This document shows positions 49,861 through 61,000 of a DNA stretch of 64,000 nt, piece by piece. The stretch is from a virus: positions 1-64,000 of the IMG/VR virus record IMGVR_UViG_3300043803_000951; one strand, written 5' to 3'. The position numbers and the translations under genes were made by a program. Below the pieces are notes generated by a model. It had not been told where the DNA came from and did not search any database. It saw only the letters and a list, made by a program, of their open reading frames with translations. Each line of letters begins with the position of its first letter. Within the stretch, counting starts at the first letter, position 1.

Positions 49861-50064
49861 ATGGCAACCAATCTGAATCTGAGGCGGACGGTGGCCAAAC
49901 CAGAGGCGGCTGAGGAGTTTTCCTTGGAGCCCCTACCCGAACTGCCAATCGCCCTGCGTAACCGGCTGCCCGATCTGGAGCTATGGGTGAAGCAGGTGCG
50001 GGGAAGGGACGAACGGAACGGGGCTCGGCTGCGGGCTATCTTGGTGAATCTGAAGGGGGAATAA
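49861..50064 (+). CDS. Small hypothetical protein (67 aa)
   Basis: ATG 49861 is preferred to the in-frame TTG at 49852. Sequence LRRTVAKPEAAEEFSLEPLP, then helical RGRDERNGARLRAILVNLKG. Three bases before the next gene's ATG. Possibly an internal or tail-assembly accessory. Confidence 0.55.
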   Translation: MATNLNLRRTVAKPEAAEEFSLEPLPELPIALRNRLPDLELWVKQVRGRDERNGARLRAILVNLKGE

Positions 50065-50067
50065 TCT

Positions 50068-51099
50068 ATGGCATTCAAGGACCCGCTTTTTAGCGCAATC
50101 GATATGTTCGGTGGAAAGACCGAATATGAGCCCCTCTATTACTCCAAGCCGCTGAAGCAGGCCACGGAAGACTCCATCTCCCAGATGGCCGTGGACCGGG
50201 CTGGCTACAACCGGGACATCGGCAACATCGAGGGAGAGGTGGCAGGTGCCCAAGCCCTCTACAAGCAGATCACCCCCGAGGACGTATCCACGTTGGGCCG
50301 CATCGCCCAGCAATCCTCGATTAACCCGCAGGACCTGTTCGATGTGCTAGCCTCCCGCTACCAAGGGATGGCTGACTCCTCGCTGGCCAAGCTGAACGCG
50401 GGTGGGCTGAGTGCGCTGGACAAGCTGAACCTCAGCCGGTCGGGCCGGGGAGGACGCGGGAATGCCCGTAGCCGCTACGAGAACATCCTGTCCGCCAACC
50501 GGTTCTCCCAGTCGGCAGTTCCTCTTTTCAGTCAGGCAATGGGGTCTGTCACGCCCGCCGTCACCGCTCTCTCCAACGTGGGTGCCCAGAACGCCCGGAC
50601 GGCCATGGACGCCATCTCCCAGCGGGGCAACCTGCCGCTGCGTGGGGTGGGTCTTTCCTTCCTGCCGATGGATGCGAGGGGTCAAGCCTCGAACACGCAG
50701 GCAGACCTCCTCGGGAAGATCGGGGCTGCGAACGTCGCCAACATCTTCGGCATCGAGTCCAAGGACAACTTCGCCCGGAAGCTCGGGAAGTATGGGAATG
50801 AACAGGCTGGCCAGATCATGGACCTCGCCAAGTCCGCAGCCTCCATGTATTTCACCGGAGGTTTGGGCGGGATGGGTGGGATGGGTGGGGGTGGTGGTGA
50901 GGGTGGTGGTGGATTCAGCCAAATCTTCGGAATGCTCAACAAGGGTAAGGGTGGTGGCGGCCAACAGCAAGGCGGCTACATCCCCTCCTACACGCCCGTC
51001 TACCAGCCCCAGCAGTATCAGCAGCCCAGTTTCGGATACAGCACACCGGCCTACGGGCAGCAGCAGCAACCTGGCTACTCCGGCTACTTCGGAGGCTAA
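50068..51099 (+). CDS. Internal virion protein candidate (gp14-like position)
   Basis: 343 residues. Helical N-terminal two thirds (QATEDSISQMAVDRAGYNRD), a hydrophobic Gly/Met stretch (LAKSAASMYFTGGLGGMG, about 252-269) that could insert in a membrane, and a Gln/Tyr/Pro-rich tail. It is first of three consecutive genes ending in the giant protein, like the gp14-gp15-gp16 ejection set of T7. Ejection role is inferred. Confidence 0.6.
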   Translation: MAFKDPLFSAIDMFGGKTEYEPLYYSKPLKQATEDSISQMAVDRAGYNRDIGNIEGEVAGAQALYKQITPEDVSTLGRIAQQSSINPQDLFDVLASRYQGMADSSLAKLNAGGLSALDKLNLSRSGRGGRGNARSRYENILSANRFSQSAVPLFSQAMGSVTPAVTALSNVGAQNARTAMDAISQRGNLPLRGVGLSFLPMDARGQASNTQADLLGKIGAANVANIFGIESKDNFARKLGKYGNEQAGQIMDLAKSAASMYFTGGLGGMGGMGGGGGEGGGGFSQIFGMLNKGKGGGGQQQGGYIPSYTPVYQPQQYQQPSFGYSTPAYGQQQQPGYSGYFGG

Positions 51100-51111
51100 C
51101 CGCTAAATCTT

Positions 51112-52002
51112 ATGGCAGTCTACTTCAACAACCCGGTGATGGCCCAGCAGCGCATGGCGGACGACCAGCTCCCCATGCAGCAGGAAGCCCTGCGGCTCCA
51201 GGAGCTGGCCCAGTTGCTCCAAGCCTCCCAGCAGAACAAGCAGACCGATTCCCAGGAGCGCCAGAACCGGGAGCGGGTGGGCGCCCAGCGGTATCAGACG
51301 GATACCTACGGGGAAGTGGCGCGGGGACAGAATGAGATTGGCCGAAGGAATGCCGAGAACGACATCCTCAAGGGCATCAACGAGCTGTCCCTCAATCGCG
51401 ACAGGCTCAACCAGCAAGCCGAGCAGTTCCGCATCCAAGCCGGACTCAGCAAGGAGCAGATGGTGAACGCCTTGGAGATTGCCAAGGTGAATGCGGGACG
51501 GAATCCGCTGCGCTCGCAAGATCAGGCGGACATCCTCCTGAACAACGCCGAGGTTGAATCCGAGAACGCAGCCGCCCAGCGGGCCATTGCGGCAGTTCAA
51601 TCTCTTGCCGGCCAGTTTCAGGCTCAGGATGAGGAGGCATTGGCGAACGAATGGCTCACATCCAAGACAGGCGCCAAGGAACAGGTGGCCAAGAAGGCTC
51701 CGACCGGATTCTACATCCAGCAGGCTATCAACCAGCTTTCCCAATCCAACCCGGAAATTGGGAAGATGCTTGTGCCTAGCGGGACCAACGCCGTTCAACT
51801 GAATCAACGACGGCCCATTACATTCGGCGGCAACCCGGCCCTGACAACCCCGCTGCAATCCACCAACGCACCAGCCTTGACCCAAGAGGACGTGCTGGCC
51901 AATGCCCTGCGACTGATGCAGGGGTCCTTGACCAACGGCGCATCAGGCGGAAGGATCAACCGGGTTCGCTCTGGTCGATTCAGCATAAACGCTGTCAACT
52001 AG
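51112..52002 (+). CDS. Internal virion protein candidate, Gln-rich helical (296 aa)
   Basis: Long coiled coils rich in Gln, Arg and Asn (QQEALRLQELAQLLQASQQN), a hallmark of podovirus core proteins. A short structured end (GGRINRVRSGRFSINAVN). Second of three internal proteins. No enzymatic motif. Confidence 0.6.
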   Translation: MAVYFNNPVMAQQRMADDQLPMQQEALRLQELAQLLQASQQNKQTDSQERQNRERVGAQRYQTDTYGEVARGQNEIGRRNAENDILKGINELSLNRDRLNQQAEQFRIQAGLSKEQMVNALEIAKVNAGRNPLRSQDQADILLNNAEVESENAAAQRAIAAVQSLAGQFQAQDEEALANEWLTSKTGAKEQVAKKAPTGFYIQQAINQLSQSNPEIGKMLVPSGTNAVQLNQRRPITFGGNPALTTPLQSTNAPALTQEDVLANALRLMQGSLTNGASGGRINRVRSGRFSINAVN

Positions 52003-52049
52003 TTGTTGATTCCCCAAGTTGAAAGCGGCAATCCTTCGACCAGAAGGCT

Positions 52050-55000
52050 ATGCCGCAATATCAACTGGTTGACAACGAGACGGGCCGCGAACTTCTGGTA
52101 GAATCGGATTCCCCGCCAACGGAGGCGGAGGTTTCCAAGCTATTCCAGAACCACGACGCCTTCAAGGTGGCCATTGCCGGCCCCAAAGGCTCGGAGGAAC
52201 GCCGCCGGGTAATGGCGCGGGAGGTGGCTGACCAATCCCGCCAAACCTTCACCGAGGAATCGGGTGGATCAACTGCCGGCCCCCTGCTGAGCGGAACAGC
52301 ATCGCTCGGCCAAAGCCTTTCCGCTGCTGGCACAAAGATTCTCGGTGGCGCAGCTTCCGGATTCGAGATGCTGAAGGAGGGCCTTGGTGCACCCGAGGGT
52401 GGATTTTCGCTTCCGGAGCCGGGCAAGCTACCAAGAACTCCAGCCGAAGTTGAGCAGGACATTCAGGCAAATCAGGTTCGCCAGCAGGCCAGAGAGCTTC
52501 AGGCCCAAGCTGAGGCGACTTACCCGGTAAACCCGAAATATCCTTGGGCAAATCTTCCCGGTCAGGTTGTTGGGTCGGTGGCGCAAATGCTGGCGACTGG
52601 TCCTGCCAGAATCCCAGCCTACGCCCTGAGCGCATTGGAGGGTGGTATGGAGCAGGCCCGTGAGTCTGGAGCAACACCGGCCCAGGTCCAAGCCCAAGGA
52701 CTCGTAGAGGCTGCTACTGGCGCCGTCAGCGAGAAGCTGCTGGGCCTTGCCCCATTCCTGAAGGATGCGGGGAAGATGACGGCCCGCCAATTTGCCCGTC
52801 AGGCCCTCACCCCCACTGCGGGGAAGGTTGCCCTTCAGGAAGCCATCCAAGAGCCCACTGAGGGCATCCTGAACCGATTGTCGTCCAAGTATGTGACGGG
52901 CGCGAATCCAGATGAGGCTGTGTGGGACCCGCAAACCCTCGCCATGGAAGCGGTTGGGGGTGGGTTAGGTGGTGCGGGCCTGTCAATCCCCACCCTCGCC
53001 GGGGCAAAGATTCAGCGGCAGCGGGATGTAATGGGGCGCCGGGAACTTGGATTGGCTGGCCGTTCCGAGCAGCAGCTCCAAGCTGAGCTGGAAGCGTTCA
53101 ACCAAGGAATCCAGCAATCCCAACTGACCGGAGGTGGTGTGGAGCTTGTGCAACAGACGGGTGATCCTTACCGGAACCAGCTCAACCTGTCCGCCCAGAA
53201 CGCCCCGCCGCAGTTTCAGATGGTAACGTCTCCGCGGACTGCCCGGGGATTGCTCAGAAGCGAAACCGACTCAGGGCTTGGAGACTTTGCGCCCCCGGAT
53301 GGTCGCACCCCCATCGACCAGTTCATTGGCCGGACCCGCCAAGCTGCCGTCCCCAGTGCTGAGGATCGCCGGGCTGCCCTTGAGGCTGGCCTGACTCTCC
53401 CGCAGGATACTGGCAAGTTCGCTTCGGACGAGCCCCAAGTGGCTATCCCTCCCCGCTACGCCCAAGCCCCGCAGCTTGCCTCCCTCGGCACTACGCCCCG
53501 GACGGCAATGACCACCTCCCCGATTGATGAGGCCATCATGGGCGGACGGTTGCAGCGGTCTACTCTTCCCCCAATCAACCCGCAGCTCCAGCAGCTTCAG
53601 GACTTGGCGGAATCCGAGCTGAACGCGATTGAGCGGTTCCCGAACCGGGACACCAACCGCCGGGATTCCCTGCTTGGGGCAGCCCCGCAGGTGGTCCAGA
53701 TGCTGGACACCCGAATCAACAACTCCATCGGCAAGGTGAGTGACGCGGAGGTTGGGCGGTTGATGGATTTGCGGGAACGGCTGGCCAAGTTCTACAACGA
53801 CCAGACGGCCTACAATGAGCTGACGGCTGAGGCGATTGGGGTTGCCCGCGATACCCGCCGTCCGGCTCCGCAGATGGCGGCTGGTCTTTCCCAACTGGAA
53901 CAATCCCGGCAAGCCCAGTTCCCTGCCGGCGGTGCGGCTGTCCAGCCTGAGCAGCCACAATCCATCCAACCCCAAGGCGACTTGATGGCTCGCCTCCGCG
54001 AGGCTCGCCAGATGGACGTTCTCCGCCAACCCTCCCCGATGAGCGCGGCCCAACTGGGGACTGGCCAGCCGGTGGGTGGGCCTCCCGCAGTGGCGGACCT
54101 GACCCCGTTCCTCCAGTTCTATGAGGCGCAGGCGTCTGCCCCGCAGGCTCCTGTTCAGGCAGCACCAGAAGCTCCCGTAACCCAATCCGCCCCCGTCCGT
54201 CGTGGGGTGCGGATGCGGGCCAAGACTTCCCGTTCAATCGGGATGAGTAGAAAGCCCTCGCAAACCATCACCGGCTCCAATGTGCAAACGGGCACTGAAA
54301 TGCCGGTGCTCCCCACGGGAGGCGAGGCGCCCATTTCCCGCACGGAATCGAAGCCAAGGCAGATGAGTGATGAGGAGCTTGCCGCCATGAAGGTGGCAAA
54401 GCTGAAGGGCGCCGAGCATCGTGGTGATGGAATCACGTTCGTTCCGGAAAAGTTGATGACTCCGGAGCGGCGTAAGGCAATGAAGCGCGGTGGCTCACTG
54501 ATTGAGGTCAAGCCAATGGCTGATGTCACCGGCGTTCAAACCGACCGAGGATACGCCATCTTGGACAGGCGGTCACGGATTGCATTCAGGGGCAATGAGC
54601 CGGTTCAAGCCGAAGCTGTTGACGCCTATGGAATAAAGCCCCCCAAAGGCTACGTTCGCCAAGGTGAACTCTACGTTTACCAACCCATTTCCCGCAGCGA
54701 ACCTGCGGCGGCCCAAGGAGTCGCTACCGAGGGGGTCGGGGTTTCCTCATCCGAGGAGACCCCGGCTTTCGGGGTTCGTCGCTACGGGGATGCGCTGTTC
54801 ATCTCCATCGCCGAATACAACCGGCTCCGCCCGCAGATTGATGAGCGGCTGGCTGCCGGGGATGAGGTAGCCAAGCGGATTGACGACATCGAGGTGAACG
54901 CGGAGCAATACGTCCGCTCCTCGGCGGGCTTCGGAGCCCTGACTCCCGAAGGGCAGGAGCAGGCCGTCGGGAACTTCAAGACCAAGCTCTACCAGTCGGC

Positions 55001-58000
55001 CGCCAAGTGGCTGGCTGGTGGGGAGTTCCAGTTCTCCCCTCCCGTCATCGCCAAGTCCGTCGCCATGGACATCGGCAAGAGCGTGGCTGAGAAAGACCGC
55101 AAGCGCACCCAGTCGGGTGAAACTTCCGAGGAAGATGGGGAGGAGGTTCGCGGGGACTTTGAGTCCCTCAGTGAACGGGTGATGCCCAAGCAACCCCTGA
55201 AGGCGCCTCCTGCCATCAGGAAGGCCGACCAGGACATTGTGTTGGTAGTTGCGAATGTTCGCCGACAATTCGGACTAAACGAGGCCCAGATGGCAAGAAT
55301 CATGGGTGCATACGTTGACCCGGAGATGGAGGCCAATCTGGACGACGAGGAGCTGGGTGTCCTTGAGCGGGTGCGGCCGATGCTGGCCCGGCTGGAGAAT
55401 GTGAGGTATTCGGTTGCAGGTGGAATCCAGTTGACCGAGCAAGGCCCGTTCTACTCCCAGCTCACCCGCACAATTCAGGGGATGGGGCAGGAGACGATGA
55501 CGGTGGGGCAGGCTCGCAGCGCCATTGAGAAGGGGGCCAAGAAGGACGAGGTTGCGATGAGCGGTATTTTCACCGACCCGCTGAGCCCTCTCTACGGGAA
55601 GCAGCCCGGGGATAAGGTGACCAAATCCGAGCTGATTGGCTACGCGCTGGAGCGGCAGGCAAAGGTGGAGGATGTGGTGTTGGGTGAGCCCCGTGGGAAA
55701 AACCTATCCGGCACATATCAAGACCGAAAAACAGGGGAGTGGGTTGTTTCACAAAATGGACGCGAGGAGAGGTTTTCTTCACTCAATGAAGCGGCCCGGC
55801 GTGGTGATGAGTTGAACCGGATTGCTGATCAGTCCAGGGAGACCAGCTTCTCCTCCTACCAACTCCCCGGCGCGGACGAGGGGAGCTACCGGGAGATGTT
55901 TGTGACGTGGCCTTACACCGGGAAAAGCCTGCGGGTGGATTTAACGCCCGACAACAAGTGGGGTGTTTTTAGTGGAAAAACATTGCTGGAGAAATACACG
56001 GACAAAATCTACGCGGAGCACGCGCTCAAGCATCGTCTAAATTGGCGGGACGGCCATTCGCAATACGCTTCCATCGCGAACCCCATCGTCCGCATCCGCC
56101 GCAACATCCGCACGGACGCGAACGGGAAGAAGACCTACTTCATCGAGGAGATTCAGGGGCCTCAGAAGGCCAACCAAGAGAAGATGCCGCCAGAGCTTCG
56201 CAAGCGCATCTACGAGATCGGAATGAAGCGGGCCATCCGGGATGCCGTGGACAGCGGTGCGGACGCGATTGCTTGGACGACTGGGCAGCAGCAGGCTGAC
56301 CGGTATGATTTGAGCAAGCAGGTTCTCCACGTCGCGTGGGAGAAGAACGACGACGGGACCTACAACATCAACGCCCCTCAGCCCGACGGGAGCCCGGGGG
56401 TTTACAAGGAAGACCTGTCGCTGGATCAGGTTGAGGAGCTGGTCGGGAAGGACCTCGCCAAGAAGATTGAGTCCGGGGAAGGCCGGCAGCAGGAAAAGGA
56501 CGGCGGCTACCGTAGCTGGAAGATTCTGGAGGGAGTGGACCTGATTGGTGGAGATGGCCTCAGGCGCCTCTACGACCAGACCCTCCCCTCCATCGCGAAT
56601 GATCTCGCCAAGAAGTTTGGGGTGAGGGTTGGGATGGGGGAGATTGCGACGGCTGCTAAATATCAATTCTCGCCACGAGCCGCCCGCGATGGAACAGGGA
56701 AGCCAATCCTGTTGAACGGCGTGCAGGCGTATGTTTTGCAGGACATCGCTTCCGGCGATTATCTCGCAGACAGGAACCAAAACACCTTCGCGCGAAGACC
56801 GCAGGATGGTCAGTTATTCTCAAAGGGTGAAGCTGACTCCATTGCGGACAAGAAGACTTCTGACTTTAAGGCCAACGTCCACTCCCTGGCAATCCCCGAA
56901 GCCATGAAGGCTGCGGCGAAGACTGGCCTGCCGCTGTTCTCCCTCTCCTCCCTCATCCGCGAGCCCATCGGCCTTGCCCGTGCCCAGCAAGCGGTCGCCC
57001 GGTGGAAGCAGGAGAATGGGGTGGAGGGAGCCCTCATCGAGGTGGTGGATGATCCCGAGCTGATGACCCCCGACGGGCGGCCGGTCGCGGCGATGGTGAG
57101 GACAATCCCCGGGCAACCCCCGGTAATCACCGTCAACGCGGCCCAGATTTCCTCGGAGCAGGAGCTGATCGAGAAGCTGTGGCATGAGGCCCTCCATCCG
57201 GTCTGGGAAGATCAGGGAGTCCAGCGGGCTTGGCAGGAGGTCCTCCAGACCCTTCCCCGTAACGCCATCCAAGCTGAGCTGGCCCGTGGGTATAGCCCCC
57301 TTGAGGCCACGATGGAGGCGGCCATCAACTCCGCGGCTACGCAGGCTGCGAATACGCCCCTGCGGACGGCTTGGAAGAAGTTCCTTGATGCGGTGTGGGA
57401 GGCGATGGGGCGGGTATTTGGGTTCACCACGAAGCCCAAGGATTTCGAGAAGCTGATGGAGGAGGCGCTGCGGTCGCTGAGCCGGCCGTATAATCAGGAA
57501 GGAGAATTGCGCTACTCCGTGGCCAACACCATCGCCATGGTCAGCTCCGCCAAGGCGACCAAGGCAACCCTGGAAACCTCAGGCGACCCACAGGCTGTGG
57601 CGATGATGGGACAGGCAGCCGCCTCCCTGATCAACCCGGCGTTCAGCGACCTGATGAACCGGCTGAGCGTAGCGGAACCGGGCACCGCGGACGCCACCAC
57701 CTACACCTTCCTGAAGGCAGCGGACAATATGGCTGCGTCCGGGGCTGCGGTGGTGGAGTGGGCGCAATCCCATCAGGACCCAATCCCTGCGTTCACGAAC
57801 CTGAGCGACCTCCCTACGGGCTGGCGGTCCGTGGTGGGGAATGTGGTGATGGGCGCCCACCTTCAACTGGGCCAGCAGATGGGGTCCATTGACCGGGCGA
57901 TTGAGCGGGAATCCGCCAAGCTGGTGGAGGCTGCCGCGGACCTTGAGGATGCGAGCAAGGAGCGGCTGTCTGCTGAGGCGGCTGAGACTCAGGCGCTGGA

Positions 58001-61000
58001 CCTACTGGACGGCCTGATGCGGACGATTGTGGTTGAGCGCAAGAAGATTGGCACCTCGTCGGCCACACTCAGCCGTCAACAGGCAGAGGACCAAGCCAAG
58101 GCAATCTTTGGCATCAAGCGCAACAAGCTGTCGGCCCTGACCATTGCCATCCAGACGATGGCGCGGGAGATGCCGGTGGAAGGGTTCGTCAACAACGAGG
58201 CTGCCCTCGCTTGGTTCGATGAGCGTCAGAGCAAGAACCCAATCCTAGGGGACAGCGCGGCGGATGTGGTGAAGGCTTTCCGGGAGGCCCTGTCCCGTCA
58301 GGCCGACCTCACCAAGCGCATCGAGCAAGTCCGGGCCTTCACGCTGGACAGTGTGGATGCGGTGCGGGAGGTGGGGGAGATTGCCAAGCTGATCGGCAAG
58401 AACAAGAAGGCCACCATCAACAACTACGCCAAGCTCCGCAGCGAATACGAGGCTGGGTTCCGTCGGTTCAAGCTGGCATCCAAGAAAGCCACCGACGCCT
58501 CTACGCGCCTTGACGGGCTGCTGGCGGCCAAGGAAGCCCTGAGTGGGCTGATGGCCTCACCTGAGTATCTGGAGAAGACCAATGACGCCTTCCTGCGCGG
58601 CCGGGGCAGCCTCAGCGGGTTGATGAGCGAGGTGAAGAGTGATGGGCGGCCGACCGGGGTGGTGGAGGTCTATGGTCCCTCTGCCTACGTGGCGGCCGGA
58701 AACCGGGTGGCCAAGGACAAGGACCTCGCGGCTCTCCGTCGCAACTCCACAATTGAGACGTGGGGGAAGAAGGGGAAGGAGAAGTCCGGCACCATCTACG
58801 AGATCGACTACCGACCTGACTTCGCCATCGAGGCCAAGAATGTGGAGGCCATCGACCGGTTGTCCCAAGAAATCACGCAGGCCCTGAACGACGAGTCCTC
58901 CCCGTTCTACCTGACGGACCCGTTGGCTAGGTCGTCCTACACCCAACTGGGAGCCTACCTTGCCCAGTTTGTGGCGACCAACCGCTACCTCATCGAGCAG
59001 CAGTTGTCGGACACGATGCTGCTGACCGTCCTGAAGGGCGGACGAATCTTCTCCGGTAAGGCGGGAATCCTGAGTGCGTTCGGGGGCGCCCTCTACACCA
59101 CCCGAATGAATGCTGCCCGTGCGATTGGTGGGCGGGGTGGGATGGAATGGGAGAAGGCCAACCGGGCATCCGACCTCTTCGAGAAGAAGGCCGGCAACGT
59201 CCTCAAGGCGACCCGGGTTGAGAACGCAGTGGCCCGACGTAAGGCCATCGAATCCCACGGGCTGAACCCGGACAGCCGGGAAGGGATTGCCCAGTGGTCG
59301 GCCCATATCTCCTCCGTAATTGGCTCCTTCCAGAACCCGTCGCAGGACCGCCTAAAGGAAGGTGACTATGTGGGCGGGATGGTGGTGACAAAGGAGGACC
59401 TCAAGTCCGCCGAGATTCAGAAGAAGTTCTCCACCGGGGTAGTGGGCGACTTCTCGTCCATGACGGCTGACCTGAGCGAGGTGGTGAATCCCGAGGAGAA
59501 GTTTGGCAGCGGGGATTCCGCCGTCCTGTTCACCCGTGCGGCCGAGGATTACGGGCTGAAGACCCGCCGCCAGTTCTCCCAATGGGGCCGGCAGTTCAAG
59601 GAAGACTGGGCCACCGCATCCGAGAAGGACCTCGAAGCCTTCCGGCTTAATCAGGCTCAGTCGACCGGGGATGAACCGGTGCCAATGGTCTGGACTGAGC
59701 GCGAGAAGCTGGCCGACCGGGAGATCGAGGGGCCGGTGTATTCCCACCTGACGGAGACGAACCAAGAATACTCCAGCAAGGCGCCCGCTTCCATCCGCCC
59801 GGCTTATGCGCGGCTCCGTAGCGCCATCAAGGCTGGCCGTGGACCCAAGACCGTCGAAGGTATCGGCGAAGCCATCTCCCAGCTCACGTCGGACGCGGAA
59901 GGCAATGCGACCATCGACCCCATCACGGCCAAGGAAGCCTTGCTTGGAGCGATTGATTTGGACGTGAATGCAATTGGCAAGGCCATCGGGGAATGGCACC
60001 AGTCCACCCTCGGAAACTCCGACCTTCCCGATGTCCTCATCGGCGTCAAGGCGGCCAACGGGGCACTCGCCCTAGCCCGTGGAAAGATGGTGGCCCCGAC
60101 GTGGTTCTATGACTACGGCCTCCACGACGACATGGAGCGGGCGGTGTTTGTGGCGCAAGGCAAGCGCATCCTGCTGATGAAGGTCTACGAGACGATGGGG
60201 ACCTTCAAGGAAGCGGTCCGCCGGAACCTTGATGAGGCCAATCGGGAGATCGAGGAGAACGCCAAGAAGCGGAAGGCGAACGGGGATGTGGTTGGCTACG
60301 ACGCAGCCGAGGCTGAATACGACAAGAAGTCCAAGGCCAAATACCGGGACGGCGGGGAGTTTGCCACCCGGAAGGGACTCCAGCGTTCCTTCGACACGCT
60401 CGAAGCCCTCCAGTCCGAGCTGAAGTCGGTCCTTCAGGTGGCCAATGAGGCAGCGGTGGACCAGCTCAAGGCAAGGACGATTGGTTCGCTGGCTAGGCTC
60501 CAAATCTCCGTGCTGCTGTCCAGCGTATCGTCCATCCTGAACAACATGACCGCGGTGGTTGCTGACCCATGGCGAACCTGGTCCCAGAGCGAGAGGTTCT
60601 TCCTGAAGGTTGGCAAGACCACCAAGGCGGTGAAGAACGCCTTCAAGTTCATGGCCAGCGACATGGTGGCAAGGCTCCCTGCATCAATCCGCAACAAGCT
60701 CACCAAGAAGCGGAAGATGGTGCTGATCTCAACCGTTAGCGACTTCCTGAGAACCATGATGGCGGAGCGGGACATGATGGAGCAGACCGGCCAGTTCGAG
60801 GAATTCGAGTCCATCAAGGACAAGGTTGCCGCCATCCGGGCCAACCCCCTGTCGTTCGGCCAGTCCACCACCATGGAATCCTCCAAGTTCGAGCGGGCCA
60901 TGAGCTGGCTGTATAGCAAGGCCATCTACGGGGTGGCTGTGGCTGAATGGGTGCGGGACCGGGCTCCCGGATACTTCGACAAGGTTATCAACCGGGTGCT